Shown here piece after piece: positions 1-8,364 of a DNA stretch of 64,000 nt. The notes under the pieces were generated by a model. It saw only the letters and a list, made by a program, of their open reading frames with translations. It was not told the origin of the DNA and searched no databases. Source of the stretch: an uncultured Oscillospiraceae bacterium (lineage in GTDB: Bacteria > Bacillota > Clostridia > Oscillospirales > Acutalibacteraceae); assembly GCA_902465155.1 (NCBI GenBank), contig CABQLY010000001.1, positions 186,001 through 250,000 on the forward strand. The letters are read 5' to 3'. Positions within the stretch are counted from its first letter, which is position 1. Each line of letters begins with the position of its first letter. The position numbers and the translations under genes are program-made.

Positions 1-1472
1 GCCGCCTTGCCCTTGCGCTCAAAAATTAGTCCAACAATTTGAATTGAGATTAGCGGCATTAAAGCAACCAACGCCACAATGCCAAAAGCGTCCTGCAAAA
101 TGTTGCCCCCTAAGGCGCCGCAGGCCCCAATCATAAATTGCAGCATAAAGGTGGCGGTCATAGGGCCGGAGGCCACCCCGCCCGAATCAAACGCAATGGC
201 GGTGTAAATATCCGGCACAAAAAAGCTTAGCAGCAGCGCGGCGGTGTACCCCGGCACCAAAAACCACAAAAGCGATATTCCGGTAACCACCCGCAGCATA
301 GAAAGCCCAAAGGCCAACGCAACCGCGGCCGAAAGGCTGTATTTAATAGCCGCCCCGGGAATAGAGCCGGCGCTAACCTCCTCAATTTGCGTTTCTAAAA
401 CGCCTACCGCCGGCTCGGCCGAAATAATAAACCAGCCAAATGCCGCCGCCAGCAAAACGCCAAAAAGCTTTAGTTCCTGCGTAATTAAAAGTTCGCCCAA
501 CACGGCGCCCAAAGCGGCAAACCCAACATTTACTCCGGTTAAAAACAGCACTAAGCCAAGGTAGGTGTAAAGCAGGCCAACCAAAATTTTTAAAAACCGC
601 CGTTTTGAAAGGTGCAGCGCAAACGCCGCAAATAATAAAAAAATTACAATAATCGGCAATAGTGCCAGCGCCATTTCGCCCAAATATTTTGGCAACGCCA
701 AAAGGTAAGCCCGGCCAAGCTCGGCCGTTGTGGCAAAGCTTAAGGCTTGCCCGGCGGCAACCGTGCTGCTGCCGTTGTAAAACAGCCCTAAAATTAAAAC
801 AGCTAAAATAGGGCCAACCGAGCAAAGCGCAACTAAGCCAAAGCTGTCGGCCGCGGCCGTGCGGTCGCTGCGAATGTTGGCAACACCAACCCCCAGCGCC
901 AAAATAAACGGCACCGTCATTGGCCCGGTTGTAACCCCGCCCGAATCAAACGCCACGCACAAAAAATCGGGGCTTGAAAAGGCCGCTAAAACAAAAATAA
1001 CGGCGTAGCAGCCCAGCAGCAGGTAACGCAGCCGCAGCCCGGTTAAAATGCGCAGCATACAAACCGCTAAAAACAGGCCAACCCCAACGCCAACCGTAAT
1101 AAGCAAAACGGCGCTGTTAATGTGGGGCACGGTTTGGGCCAGCACCTGCAAGTCTGGCTCGGCCACGGTAACGGCAAAGCCCAGCACAAAGGCCAACGGC
1201 AAAATTAGCCAAAGCTTTTTGGTTTTGGTAAGCGCGGCGCCAAGCTTGGCCCCAATTGCCACCATAGAGGCCTCGGCCCCAAGCGAAAACAGCCCCGTAC
1301 CAACCACCACTAAAACTGCCCCTACCAAAAAGCTTAAAAGCACATCTGCCTCAACCGGCAGAACGGTAAAGCACAGCGCCGCAACCATTAAAATAATTGG
1401 CAGCACCGAGCAAGCGGCCTCTTTAATTTTTAAAGCAAGCATGGTGTGGTCTTTTTGCAGGGCCAGTTTCAT
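1..1472 (-). CDS. DUF1538 family membrane protein, 3' end off the window
   Basis: Read on the minus strand from an ATG with a strong AGGAGG ribosome binding site 9 bases upstream; the frame is open for 490 codons to the window edge, so only the extreme C-terminus is missing. The protein is an internal duplication: each half carries the DUF1538 signature, FDSGGVTTGPMTVPF in the first half and FDSGGVASGPMTATF in the second, each followed by a DSFGLVALCSVGP-like or DAFGIVALVALMP stretch. Many hydrophobic segments show an integral membrane protein. DUF1538 proteins are thought to be transporters or permeases and are often linked to a PII-like gene, which would lie outside this window. Substrate unknown. 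Family call is confident, function is not. Confidence 0.88.
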   Translation of the reverse strand, partial: MKLALQKDHTMLALKIKEAACSVLPIILMVAALCFTVLPVEADVLLSFLVGAVLVVVGTGLFSLGAEASMVAIGAKLGAALTKTKKLWLILPLAFVLGFAVTVAEPDLQVLAQTVPHINSAVLLITVGVGVGLFLAVCMLRILTGLRLRYLLLGCYAVIFVLAAFSSPDFLCVAFDSGGVTTGPMTVPFILALGVGVANIRSDRTAAADSFGLVALCSVGPILAVLILGLFYNGSSTVAAGQALSFATTAELGRAYLLALPKYLGEMALALLPIIVIFLLFAAFALHLSKRRFLKILVGLLYTYLGLVLFLTGVNVGFAALGAVLGELLITQELKLFGVLLAAAFGWFIISAEPAVGVLETQIEEVSAGSIPGAAIKYSLSAAVALAFGLSMLRVVTGISLLWFLVPGYTAALLLSFFVPDIYTAIAFDSGGVASGPMTATFMLQFMIGACGALGGNILQDAFGIVALVALMPLISIQIVGLIFERKGKA

Positions 1473-1574
1473 GTTAGCTGTTTTCCTCCTAATTTGCTTG
1501 GCCGGGTGGGTTCGGCGGCGTGGGTTTTCTGTGTTGTTCGGCTGTACCATTCGGCCGTGTTGTTCGCCTGTGTT

Positions 1575-1639
1575 GTTTGGTAATGCCGTTTGGCAGTATT
1601 GTTTGGCAGTGTGGTTTGGCGTTGTTGTTCGGCGGCGCT
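1575..1639. repeat. 13-bp tandem array, five degenerate copies
   Basis: Five consecutive 13-base units beginning GTTTGG or GTTCGG (for example GTTTGGCAGTATT, GTTTGGCAGTGTG). It lies in the gene-free stretch from about 1473 to 2013 upstream of the DUF1538 gene. The Cys/Phe/Val-rich reading frames across it are products of the repeat, not genes. Confidence 0.75.
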
Positions 1640-1747
1640 ATTTTTAGCAGTGTGGTTCTGCTGCGCCGTTCAACCGTTTATTTTGGTAGAGCCGTTCGTT
1701 GGCGCTGTTTGGCAATTTTGTTCGGCCGTATGCCCGGCGGCTGCAGA

Positions 1748-1788
1748 CCAAACTCCCCCGGTGCGGGCCAAACTCCCCCCGGTGCGGG
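1748..1788. repeat. 20/21-bp direct repeat, two copies
   Basis: Two adjacent copies of CCAAACTCCCCCGGTGCGGG, the second with one extra C. They sit in the same gene-free stretch as the 13-bp array. I see no gene, promoter or RNA between here and about 2010. Confidence 0.7.
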
Positions 1789-2013
1789 CCAAAAAAATTA
1801 AAACGGGATTTTTACCTGCCGGCAGCGGCCGAATTTGGGCTTTTGCGCCCAAAACCGTGCAAGGCACCGTTTTGGCTTAAATTTTAAACTAATTATACCG
1901 TATTTTTTAAGCCACGGCAACTGCTATTTTAATAACATTTTGTAAATTAATGGAATTTTGCCCCCAAATTTATGAATAAACTGAAAAACAAAACATCTTT
2001 TTTGCAAAAACTA

Positions 2014-2042
2014 TTGTAACGAACCTTAAAATTTGGTAAAAT
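2014..2042 (+). promoter_or_regulatory. sigma-A-type promoter of the 2.1-5.9 kb operon
   Basis: TTGTAA, 17 bases, TAAAAT. It faces the LbH protein gene and predicts a start near 2049, leaving a leader of about 80 bases. Confidence 0.6.
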
Positions 2043-2055
2043 AAGTAGTAACCTT

Positions 2056-2101
2056 GGCGGGTTGCCGCACTGCCTCGTAGGCAAAAGCGGGGCAGCCCGC
2101 C
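2056..2101 (+). promoter_or_regulatory. GC-rich hairpin in the 5' leader
   Basis: GGCGGGTTGCC pairs with GGCAGCCCGCC across 24 bases (11 pairs, one of them a wobble). It lies between the promoter and the ribosome binding site. There is no T-run, so it is not a simple terminator. It could be a leader structure or protein-binding hairpin; I cannot match it to a riboswitch class. Confidence 0.45.
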
Positions 2102-2129
2102 GCCGAAAGCATTTTTTGGAGGCGTTTTT

Positions 2130-2801
2130 TTGAAAGAAATTGAAATTACCGCGTTGTACCCTACTTTAAATACCATTGCGGCCGGGCTGGTGCAGTCTTT
2201 AACCTACCCGTTTGAGCTTTTACCTAAAATTCACGATTATATTTTAAAGCTTGGCCCGCAGCTGGACCCCGCCGTTTTTGAAAAACGGGGGGAGGATGTT
2301 TGGGTGGCAAAGGACGCTGAAATTGCCCCAACCGCGTTTATAAACGGCCCCTGTATTATAGATTGCGGCGCCGAGGTGCGCCACTGCGCCTTTATTCGCG
2401 GCAACGCCATTGTTGGCAAGGGGGCGGTGGTTGGCAATTCTACCGAGCTAAAAAATGTTCTGCTGTTCGATGGCGTTCAGGTGCCCCATTACAACTATGT
2501 GGGCGATTCCGTTTTGGGCTACAAATCGCACATGGGCGCCGGGTCTATTACCTCGAATGTTAAGTCCGATAAAAGCTTGGTTGTGCTAAAATCCAACACC
2601 GAAAAAATAGCAACCGGGCTAAAAAAGGTTGGCGCCTTTTTGGGCGAATTTGTTGAGGTGGGCTGCGGCAGCGTGCTAAACCCCGGTACAGTTATTGGGG
2701 CTTGTTCGCAGGTTTACCCGCTTTCCTCGGTGCGCGGCGTGGTGCCGGCAAACAGCATTTACAAAAAAGCCGGCGAAGTTGTTTTAAAACAGCCAAGGTA
2801 A
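2130..2801 (+). CDS. left-handed beta-helix acyltransferase-like protein (annotated as UDP-GlcNAc pyrophosphorylase in relatives)
   Basis: A 223-residue protein with hexapeptide-repeat (left-handed beta helix) character from about residue 55 to 200. The stretches FIRGNAIVGKGAVVGNSTEL, GAGSITSNVKSDKSL and VEVGCGSVLNPGTVIG are typical of a clostridial family usually labelled UDP-N-acetylglucosamine pyrophosphorylase. Only the acetyltransferase-like LbH part is present and there is no nucleotidyltransferase domain, so the true role is probably sugar or nucleotide-sugar acyl transfer. Start is TTG, chosen because GGAGG lies 7 bases upstream. It is first in an operon that ends near 5873 and includes galU, consistent with nucleotide-sugar or envelope work. 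Specific substrate unknown. Confidence 0.78.
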   Translation: MKEIEITALYPTLNTIAAGLVQSLTYPFELLPKIHDYILKLGPQLDPAVFEKRGEDVWVAKDAEIAPTAFINGPCIIDCGAEVRHCAFIRGNAIVGKGAVVGNSTELKNVLLFDGVQVPHYNYVGDSVLGYKSHMGAGSITSNVKSDKSLVVLKSNTEKIATGLKKVGAFLGEFVEVGCGSVLNPGTVIGACSQVYPLSSVRGVVPANSIYKKAGEVVLKQPR

Positions 2802-2819
2802 GGCTGCGGAGTTAATTTA

Positions 2820-3341
2820 ATGGAACTGTGGGACATTTTAAATCAAAACGGTAAGCGTACCGGCCGGGTGGTAGCCCGGGGCAATGTGCAGCTAAAGGCG
2901 GGGGAATACCACCTGGTGGTGCACATTTGGCCGGTAAACGATTACGGCAGTTTGCTGATTCAAAAACGCACCAAAACCAAACGGATGATGCCCGGCATTT
3001 GGGCGGCAACCGGCGGCGCGGCCATTGTGGGGGAATCCTCTTACGAGGCGGCCGCCCGCGAGCTGTACGAGGAGCTGGGTATTAAAGCCACGCGCGAGAG
3101 CTTAAAGTTTGTGCGCCGTATGCGAAAGCGCAATTCGTTTGTAGATATTTGGGCCATTCATGTTAATGTTCGCGTGCCGGAGCTAAAGCTGCAAAAAAGC
3201 GAGGTTGCCGAGGCGCGCTGGGTAAATACCACCACCCTTATGAGCATGGTGCGGGACGGAAAATACCACGATTACGGTCACGATTATTTTGAAAATGTTT
3301 TAAAATGCAGCGCGCGTTTTAAACGGGAGGACTTAAAATGA
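2820..3341 (+). CDS. Nudix hydrolase, IDI/MutT-like
   Basis: A 173-residue Nudix protein. The complete Nudix box is visible at about residues 65-87: G-x5-E-x7-REL-x-EELGI (GAAIVGE ... RELYEELGI). The N-terminus (WDILNQNGKRTGRVV) resembles the YfcD/IDI-like Nudix subgroup seen in Firmicutes. It probably hydrolyses a nucleoside- or other organic diphosphate; substrate cannot be read from sequence. Its ATG has a GGAG upstream and lies 18 bases after the LbH gene. Its stop codon overlaps the start of the next gene (ATGA), so the two are translationally coupled. Confidence 0.88.
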   Translation: MELWDILNQNGKRTGRVVARGNVQLKAGEYHLVVHIWPVNDYGSLLIQKRTKTKRMMPGIWAATGGAAIVGESSYEAAARELYEELGIKATRESLKFVRRMRKRNSFVDIWAIHVNVRVPELKLQKSEVAEARWVNTTTLMSMVRDGKYHDYGHDYFENVLKCSARFKREDLK

Positions 3342-4276
3342 GCCGTTCTGTAGAGGGGCAAAAGTGCCCCGCTTGCCACGGATATTTATTTGACGACGAT
3401 GATATTGTTTATTGCCCAATTTGCGGCGCGCCGCACCACCGGGATTGTTACCAGGCGTTAGGCCACTGCGCTTTGCAGGCGCAGCACGGCACCCCGCAGC
3501 AGTACAAAGAGCCCGAAAGCAAGCCTGCCGGGCAAACGCCCCCTGAAAGCGGCGGCAAACAAAGCTGCTGCCCGGCCTGTGGGCGGGACTTAACCGGAAA
3601 AGAAACCTTTTGCCCCGGCTGCGGCCGCCCGGTTGGCCCGGTTGGCGGCCCCGGCTTACTAAACGGCTTTGTGCAGGCCAACCCGTTTGCCAGGCTGAAT
3701 AAAAACGAAAAGTTAGAGGATGACATTACCGTGGGCGAGGCCGCCCGCTACATTGGCCCCAGCGCCCAGCGGTACATTAACTGCTTTAAAAAGCAGGGCA
3801 AAACCAAAAAAACGGGCTGGAACTGGGGGGCATTTTTGTTTCCCCAGGCTTGGTTTTTTTACCGTAAAATTTACCTGCCCGGCGCCTTGTTTTTTATTTT
3901 GTTTCTAACGGGTACCTTGTTGACCTACGCGTTTACCGGCTTGGTAGACCGCGTGCCGGAGGAGCTGCAGCGAAGCAGCTCGCTGATTGCAAATTACCTT
4001 TTGCAAAACCTAACCAAGGCCGATATTCCCGTTTTAATTACGGTAGCCGTTGGGGCTTTTACCAAATTGGCTGTAAGAATTTTTGCCGGCTTATTTGGCG
4101 ATTATTTTTACCATAAAAGCGCCTTTGCCCGTATTCGCGCCGCAAAGGAGCAAGAGGAATACACCGAGCAGCCCGAACAGGTGCTGCAAAAAATGGGCTG
4201 GGTAAATATCTGGCTCGGCATGCTAGGGCTTTTTGGGATAACCTGGTTATGCTATTTTATTTTTAGTTTGCTTTAA
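3338..4276 (+). CDS. RING-finger-like and zinc-ribbon membrane protein with DUF2628-like C-terminus
   Basis: A 312-residue protein. Residues about 10-45 form a prokaryotic RING-like finger (CPACHGYL, then YCPICGAPHHRDCYQALGHC). Residues about 80-105 form a second zinc ribbon (CCPACGRDL, FCPGCGRP). The C-terminal half starts with YINCFKKQGKTKKTGWNWG, typical of DUF2628, and has about three hydrophobic membrane segments. The finger pair at the N-terminus is likely cytoplasmic. Function unknown; such proteins are common but uncharacterised in Clostridia. The start overlaps the Nudix stop by 4 bases. Confidence 0.8.
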   Translation: MSRSVEGQKCPACHGYLFDDDDIVYCPICGAPHHRDCYQALGHCALQAQHGTPQQYKEPESKPAGQTPPESGGKQSCCPACGRDLTGKETFCPGCGRPVGPVGGPGLLNGFVQANPFARLNKNEKLEDDITVGEAARYIGPSAQRYINCFKKQGKTKKTGWNWGAFLFPQAWFFYRKIYLPGALFFILFLTGTLLTYAFTGLVDRVPEELQRSSSLIANYLLQNLTKADIPVLITVAVGAFTKLAVRIFAGLFGDYFYHKSAFARIRAAKEQEEYTEQPEQVLQKMGWVNIWLGMLGLFGITWLCYFIFSLL

Positions 4277-4305
4277 CGCAAACAAAATAGCAGGAGGATT
4301 TATAA

Positions 4306-5178
4306 ATGAAAAAAATCACAAAAGCCGTTATTCCGGCCGCGGGGCTTGGCACCCGGGTGCTGCCCGCTTCTAAGGCAATCCCTAAAGAGATGCTGCCTAT
4401 TGTAGACAAGCCCGCCATTCAGTACATTGTGGAGGAGGCGGTTCGCGCCGGCATTACCGATATTTTAATTATTACCAACCGCGGTAAGGGCGCCATTGAG
4501 GACCATTTTGACCACTCCTTTGAGCTGGAAACCATGCTCTCCTTAAAAGGCAAGCACGAGGTTGCCGAGCAGCTGGGCGAGGTGGCAAAGCTGGCAAACA
4601 TCTTTTTTTTACGGCAAAAGGAAACCAAGGGCTTGGGCCACGCCGTGCTGTGCGCCGAGCGGTTTATTGGCGGCGACCCGTTTGCCGTGCTTTACGGGGA
4701 TGATGTAATTATTGGCGAGGACCCGGCCATTGGCCAGCTGTGCCGCGCTTACGAAAAATACGGCAAGGGCACCGTAGGTATTAAAGAGGTGCCGCGGGCC
4801 GATGTTTCTAAATACTGCTCGCTAAAGGTAGACCCGCTTTGCGAAAACTATTACAGCGTAACCGATATGGTAGAAAAGCCCACCGAGGACCAAATTATGT
4901 CGCTGTTTTCTATTTTAGGGCGCTGTGTGCTGCCGCCCGATATTTTTGAGATTTTGCGACACACCCCAAACGGTGCCGGCAACGAGCTGCAGCTTACCGA
5001 CGCTATGAAAACCTTAGCCCAAAAAGACGGCATGGTTGGGGTAGATTACACCGGCGTTCGGTACGATATGGGTAACAAATTTGGCATTTTAAAAGCGAAT
5101 ATTGAGGTTGGCCTGCAGCACCCCGAGGTGCGCGACCAGCTGCGGGCCTTTATTAAAGAGATTGCCCCAAAATTGTAA
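4306..5178 (+). CDS. galU: UTP-glucose-1-phosphate uridylyltransferase
   Basis: A full-length 290-residue GalU/GtaB. The N-terminal nucleotidyltransferase motif PAAGLGTRVLPASKAIPKEM and the downstream VDKPAIQYIVEEA block are diagnostic, and YGDDV supplies the metal-binding aspartates. It makes UDP-glucose from glucose-1-phosphate and UTP in the cytoplasm for glycolipid, exopolysaccharide and galactose metabolism. The ATG has AGGAGG 9 bases upstream. It is the fourth gene of the operon, 29 bases after the RING protein. Confidence 0.96.
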   Translation: MKKITKAVIPAAGLGTRVLPASKAIPKEMLPIVDKPAIQYIVEEAVRAGITDILIITNRGKGAIEDHFDHSFELETMLSLKGKHEVAEQLGEVAKLANIFFLRQKETKGLGHAVLCAERFIGGDPFAVLYGDDVIIGEDPAIGQLCRAYEKYGKGTVGIKEVPRADVSKYCSLKVDPLCENYYSVTDMVEKPTEDQIMSLFSILGRCVLPPDIFEILRHTPNGAGNELQLTDAMKTLAQKDGMVGVDYTGVRYDMGNKFGILKANIEVGLQHPEVRDQLRAFIKEIAPKL

Positions 5179-5186
5179 GGAATTTA

Positions 5187-5873
5187 ATGAAGTACCGGTA
5201 TTTATTATTTGATTTAGATGGCACACTGTTAGACTTTTTAAAGTCCGAGGCCGTTTCTATTCGCGAGGTTTTTCAAAGCTTTGGCCTGCCGCATAATGAC
5301 GCGGCGGTGCAGCTTTATTCAAAAATTAACGACAGCTACTGGAAACGCTACGAAAAGGGTGAAATAAAACGGTCGGAGATTTTTGCCGGCCGGTTTCAAA
5401 CCTTTTTGGCGCAAATCGGTCAACCGGGCAACCCGCAGGCCCTTTGCGACGCTTACTTTTTAAAGCTTTCGCAAAGCGCGTACCTGCTGCCCGGCGCGCT
5501 GCCGCTGTTACAGGCGTTAAAGGGGCGTTACACCCTTTGTGCCGCCACCAACGGCTACGCCGTAACCCAGCACAACCGGCTGCAGCTTTCTGGGCTAAAG
5601 GAATATTTTAACTACCTTTTTATTTCGGAGGAAATGCAAACCAAAAAGCCGGATAAACAGTTTTTTGATTTGGCCTTTGGGGCGCTGGGGTGTAAAAACC
5701 CTAAACAGGCGTTAATGATAGGGGATTCTTTAAGCAGCGACATTGCCGGCGGTCTTACTGCCGGGTGCGACACCTGCTTTGTAAACCTAAGCGGCCAAAG
5801 CGTTACCCCGCCGCCAGGCACCACCTACACTGTTACCGCGCTAAACCAAATTATTCCCGTTTGCGGGCTTTAG
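5187..5873 (+). CDS. HAD-superfamily hydrolase, YjjG/YfnB-type pyrimidine nucleotidase
   Basis: A 228-residue haloacid-dehalogenase-fold phosphatase. Motif I is FDLDGTLLDF (nucleophile Asp), motif II is the AATNG region, motif III the Lys in KKPDKQFF, and motif IV is MIGDSLSSDI. Overall pattern matches the YjjG family of noncanonical pyrimidine nucleotidases, which dephosphorylate dUMP, dTMP and damaged pyrimidine nucleotides. It starts 8 bases after galU with AAGGAA upstream, and closes the operon. Substrate assignment is by family only. Confidence 0.85.
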   Translation: MKYRYLLFDLDGTLLDFLKSEAVSIREVFQSFGLPHNDAAVQLYSKINDSYWKRYEKGEIKRSEIFAGRFQTFLAQIGQPGNPQALCDAYFLKLSQSAYLLPGALPLLQALKGRYTLCAATNGYAVTQHNRLQLSGLKEYFNYLFISEEMQTKKPDKQFFDLAFGALGCKNPKQALMIGDSLSSDIAGGLTAGCDTCFVNLSGQSVTPPPGTTYTVTALNQIIPVCGL

Positions 5874-5988
5874 TTCGTTGTAAAGAATGCGCGTAAAAAT
5901 ACGCCGTGGTTAGCCGGTACAACCAAAAACCGCCACGCCACAAAAACCGTTGCCCTTTTGTTGGCCCAAAAGTGCCCGGTGTAAACGG

Positions 5989-6012
5989 CGCCTTGCTTTA
6001 AAAAGGCGTTTT
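5989..6012 (+). terminator. weak intrinsic terminator after the galU operon
   Basis: CGCCTT, 8-base loop, AAGGCG, then TTTT. Short stem, but correctly placed between the operon end and the smpB promoter. Confidence 0.45.
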
Positions 6013-6026
6013 AAGCCAAAAAGGGA

Positions 6027-6055
6027 TTGACAAATTTTAACAACCCTGTTAGAAT
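6027..6055 (+). promoter_or_regulatory. smpB promoter
   Basis: Perfect TTGACA, 17-base spacer, TAGAAT. Predicted start is about 35 bases before the smpB start codon. Confidence 0.75.
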
Positions 6056-6095
6056 AAAAGTGAGTTAAAATGTGTTAAAGGGGGTGCTTCAGGCG

Positions 6096-6554
6096 TTGGA
6101 ACATTTAAAAACCGTTGCCAAAAACAAAAAAGCCTACCACGATTATTTTGTTACCCAAAGCCTTGAGGCCGGCATTGAGCTTTGCGGCACCGAGGTAAAA
6201 GCCATTCGCGCCGGGGGCGTAAATTTAAAAGACGCCTGGTGCGACATTGAAAACGGCGAGCTGTTTGTAAAGGGAATGCACATTTCCCCTTACGAAAAGG
6301 GCAACATTTTTAATAAAGACCCTTTACGGGTGCGCCGGTTGCTTATGCACAAAAGAGAAATTTTGCACCTGTTTGGCCAAATTAAGCAACAGGGGTACAC
6401 CTTAATTCCGCTCTCGGTTTACTTTAAGGGTTCTAACATTAAAATTCAGGTTGGCCTTTGTAAGGGCAAAAAGCTGTACGATAAACGCGAGTCGGCCGCC
6501 GTGCGAGATATGAACCGCTCCATTGCACGTGCCGTAAAAGAAAGGGAATATTAA
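6096..6554 (+). CDS. smpB: SsrA-binding protein SmpB
   Basis: A protein of 152 residues that binds tmRNA and brings it to stalled ribosomes for trans-translation. Family motifs: NKKAYHDYFV near the N-terminus, ELCGTEVKAIRAG, the WCDIENGELFVKGMHISPY block, and the basic C-terminus KGKKLYDKRESAAVRD that reads the empty decoding centre. I chose the TTG start because AAAGGGGGTG lies 11 bases before it and the resulting N-terminus (MEHLKTVAKNKKAYHDYF) fits the family; a GTG at 6072 would add 8 residues. The tmRNA gene it serves is less than 1 kb downstream. Confidence 0.95.
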   Translation: MEHLKTVAKNKKAYHDYFVTQSLEAGIELCGTEVKAIRAGGVNLKDAWCDIENGELFVKGMHISPYEKGNIFNKDPLRVRRLLMHKREILHLFGQIKQQGYTLIPLSVYFKGSNIKIQVGLCKGKKLYDKRESAAVRDMNRSIARAVKEREY

Positions 6555-6555
6555 C

Positions 6556-7398
6556 GTGAAATATTTTACGGTTGAATTAAAAAAAGAATTTCCCATGCTG
6601 CAAACCAACCAAAACCCGGTTTTACACTGCTATGTAAACGATATTTTTCGCCGGGACGATCATTACAATGCCCCCGGTATGTTAATTATGCCGGGCGGCG
6701 GTTACGCCCAAGTTTGCTTTGACCGCGAGGGCGAGTGCATTGCGTTTTGGTACTTAAAGGCCGGCTATTGTGCTTTTGTGCTGCAGTACAGCGTTGCGCC
6801 GGGCGCCCATTTTCCAGAGCAGCTTTGCGAGGAGGCTGCCGCCATGCTGTACATTCGGCGTCACGCCAAGGAATGGCGGTTAGACCCCGAAAAAATTGCC
6901 GTTAGCGGCTTTTCGGCCGGCGGGCATTTGGCCTGCTCCTTGGGTACTATGTGTAACGACCCGGCCGTAACCGGGCTTTTGGGTGTTACCCCGCAGGAGA
7001 TTGCACCAAACGCCATGGTGCTGGGGTACCCGGTTATTGCAGCCGACCCCGCCTTTGCTCATGTTGGGTCTATTAAAAATGTTTCAGGCGTGGAAGATAC
7101 CTCTTCTCCCGATTATTTAAAATTCGGGTTAGAAAACAGCGTTAACGAGCTTACGCCGCCAACCTATTTGTGGCACACGGCCGATGATAACTGTGTGCCC
7201 TGCAAAAACAGCTTGGTGTTTGCGGCGGCGCTGGCCGAGCACGGCATTATGTACGAGCTGCACATTTTCCCACACGGGCCGCACGGCCTGGCCGCTTGCG
7301 ATTTAGCCTCATCCCCTTATGTAGATGAGGTTGCAGCGCTGGCCAACGCGTGGGTAGATGAATCCATTCGGTTTTTAGCGGTTGTGTTTGGCAAGTAG
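6556..7398 (+). CDS. alpha/beta hydrolase, BD-FAE/acetyl-esterase-like
   Basis: A 280-residue cytoplasmic alpha/beta hydrolase. Oxyanion-hole motif MPGGGYAQVC (HGGG-like), nucleophile elbow GFSAGG, catalytic Asp in HTADDNCVP and His in HIFPHGPHGLA form a complete triad. The layout fits the bifunctional feruloyl/acetyl-xylan esterase (BD-FAE, Axe2-like) group that removes acetyl or feruloyl groups from plant-polysaccharide oligomers. The start is GTG, one base after the smpB stop, with AAAGGG upstream; an ATG at 6595 is an alternative. Substrate is inferred. Confidence 0.82.
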   Translation: MKYFTVELKKEFPMLQTNQNPVLHCYVNDIFRRDDHYNAPGMLIMPGGGYAQVCFDREGECIAFWYLKAGYCAFVLQYSVAPGAHFPEQLCEEAAAMLYIRRHAKEWRLDPEKIAVSGFSAGGHLACSLGTMCNDPAVTGLLGVTPQEIAPNAMVLGYPVIAADPAFAHVGSIKNVSGVEDTSSPDYLKFGLENSVNELTPPTYLWHTADDNCVPCKNSLVFAAALAEHGIMYELHIFPHGPHGLAACDLASSPYVDEVAALANAWVDESIRFLAVVFGK

Positions 7399-7442
7399 CT
7401 GGTATTTTACGCTTTTTGCGCCGGGCAACCGGCGTTATATAT

Positions 7443-7789
7443 GGGGGCGTAAAGGTTTCGACGGGGATAGGGAAGCAAGATTAGCGGGTAGTGTGGCGAA
7501 AACACTTAAAAAGTCGCAAAAAAAATTAACTGACAATAGAAATATTGCATTAGCAGCCTAATTTAGGCTGCCGTTCGACCCGGTAGAACTGCGGACCGGT
7601 TAGAGCGTCATTTTAGCAGTGAACGTGAACGGCGGTTTGCTCCGCCCGCCGTCATGATTTTGGAGCTACCAAGCAGCGCGCTTTGGCAGCCGTGTGCGCT
7701 GTAAGGGAACTTTAAACAACTGCCTGCACCCGGAGAGAATTTTGTGAAACTGTTTTCGGACGGGGGTCCGACTCCCCCCGCCTCCACCA
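7443..7789 (+). ncRNA. ssrA: transfer-messenger RNA (tmRNA)
   Basis: The 5' end GGGGGCGTAAAGGTTTCGAC and the 3' end (GTCCGACTC then CGCCTCCACCA) are the conserved tRNA-like halves, with GTTCGACCC in the body. The tag reading frame runs 7532-7561: resume codon GAC and peptide DNRNIALAA, ending TAA. The resume codon follows TTAACT, the same position as in Bacillus tmRNA. Together with SmpB it rescues stalled ribosomes and tags the nascent chain for proteolysis. The CCA end is encoded. Confidence 0.97.
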
Positions 7790-7800
7790 AATGCTTAAAA

Positions 7801-7827
7801 AGCGCCTATTTTAGGCGCTTTTTTTGT
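7801..7827 (+). terminator. ssrA terminator
   Basis: AGCGCCTA, 3-base loop, TAGGCGCT, then a run of T. Placed 11 bases after the tmRNA 3' end. Confidence 0.9.
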
Positions 7828-7880
7828 TTCGTGTACGAATTTTGTACGAATTTTCAAGGTGTTAAGATGTCTTTAAGTGT

Positions 7881-8294
7881 TTAGCTTTTAAAAATATGCA
7901 CTTTAAATTCACGGCCGCACTTGGGGCAATCTACCCGGTGGCGGCCCTTTTTGCGCGGCAGGCGCACCGTGGCCTTGCAGTGGGGGCATTTTTTGTAAAT
8001 GTGGGTAACATCGGCCTTGCGGCTTGCCCGCTGCCGGTTTTGGCGGCGCAGCTTGTAAACAAGCTGCATAAATTTGTTGTTTTCCCGCTGGCGGGCGGTA
8101 AGGTTTCTAGAAAACATCCGCAACAGCAGCAGTAAAAACAATAGCCAAATGGCAAGGTAAACAAAACGGTTGCGGAAAATTAAGTTTACGGCCATTAAGG
8201 CTACATACACGGCAAAAATAAATTTATTCAGCCCGTCAAACCCGCAGCGGCCGGCTAAAGCCCGGGCAAGAAAAGCTTTTAATCGGTACCACAC
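7881..8294 (-). CDS. small membrane protein with C-terminal zinc ribbon
   Basis: A 137-residue protein with two hydrophobic segments between about residues 20 and 62, a basic linker (RKLRRQNRQRASRK-like) and a C-terminal zinc ribbon, KKCPHCKATVRLP ... VDCPKCGREF (two CxxC pairs). GTG start supported by GGGGGA 6 bases upstream and by a promoter with TATAAT. No function is known; similar orphan proteins occur widely in Clostridia. The ribbon should face the cytoplasm given the positive linker. Confidence 0.75.
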   Translation of the reverse strand: MWYRLKAFLARALAGRCGFDGLNKFIFAVYVALMAVNLIFRNRFVYLAIWLLFLLLLLRMFSRNLTARQRENNKFMQLVYKLRRQNRQRASRKADVTHIYKKCPHCKATVRLPRKKGRHRVDCPKCGREFKVHIFKS

Positions 8295-8335
8295 GAAAAA
8301 TCCCCCTTTGTTTTTTAAGTTTTGTTTTGTAAAGT

Positions 8336-8364
8336 ATTATAGGCAAAATTTGTTAAAAAATCAA
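8336..8364 (-). promoter_or_regulatory. promoter of the zinc-ribbon membrane protein
   Basis: On the minus strand TTGATT, 17 bases, TATAAT. A Rex-like dyad overlaps its -35 region. Confidence 0.65.

Noticed and set aside
1520..1887. Overlapping Cys/Phe-rich ORFs in three frames
   Set aside because: They result from the 13-bp and 20-bp repeats, have no ribosome binding site and no family resemblance.
7501..7561. Apparent frame problem in the tmRNA tag: starting at GCA (as in Escherichia coli) gives AKKIN then a stop
   Set aside because: In the Bacillus-type layout the resume codon follows TTAACT; GAC gives DNRNIALAA and a clean stop, so there is no frameshift.
7608..7790. Minus-strand ORF of 60 codons
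   Set aside because: Lies inside the tmRNA gene.
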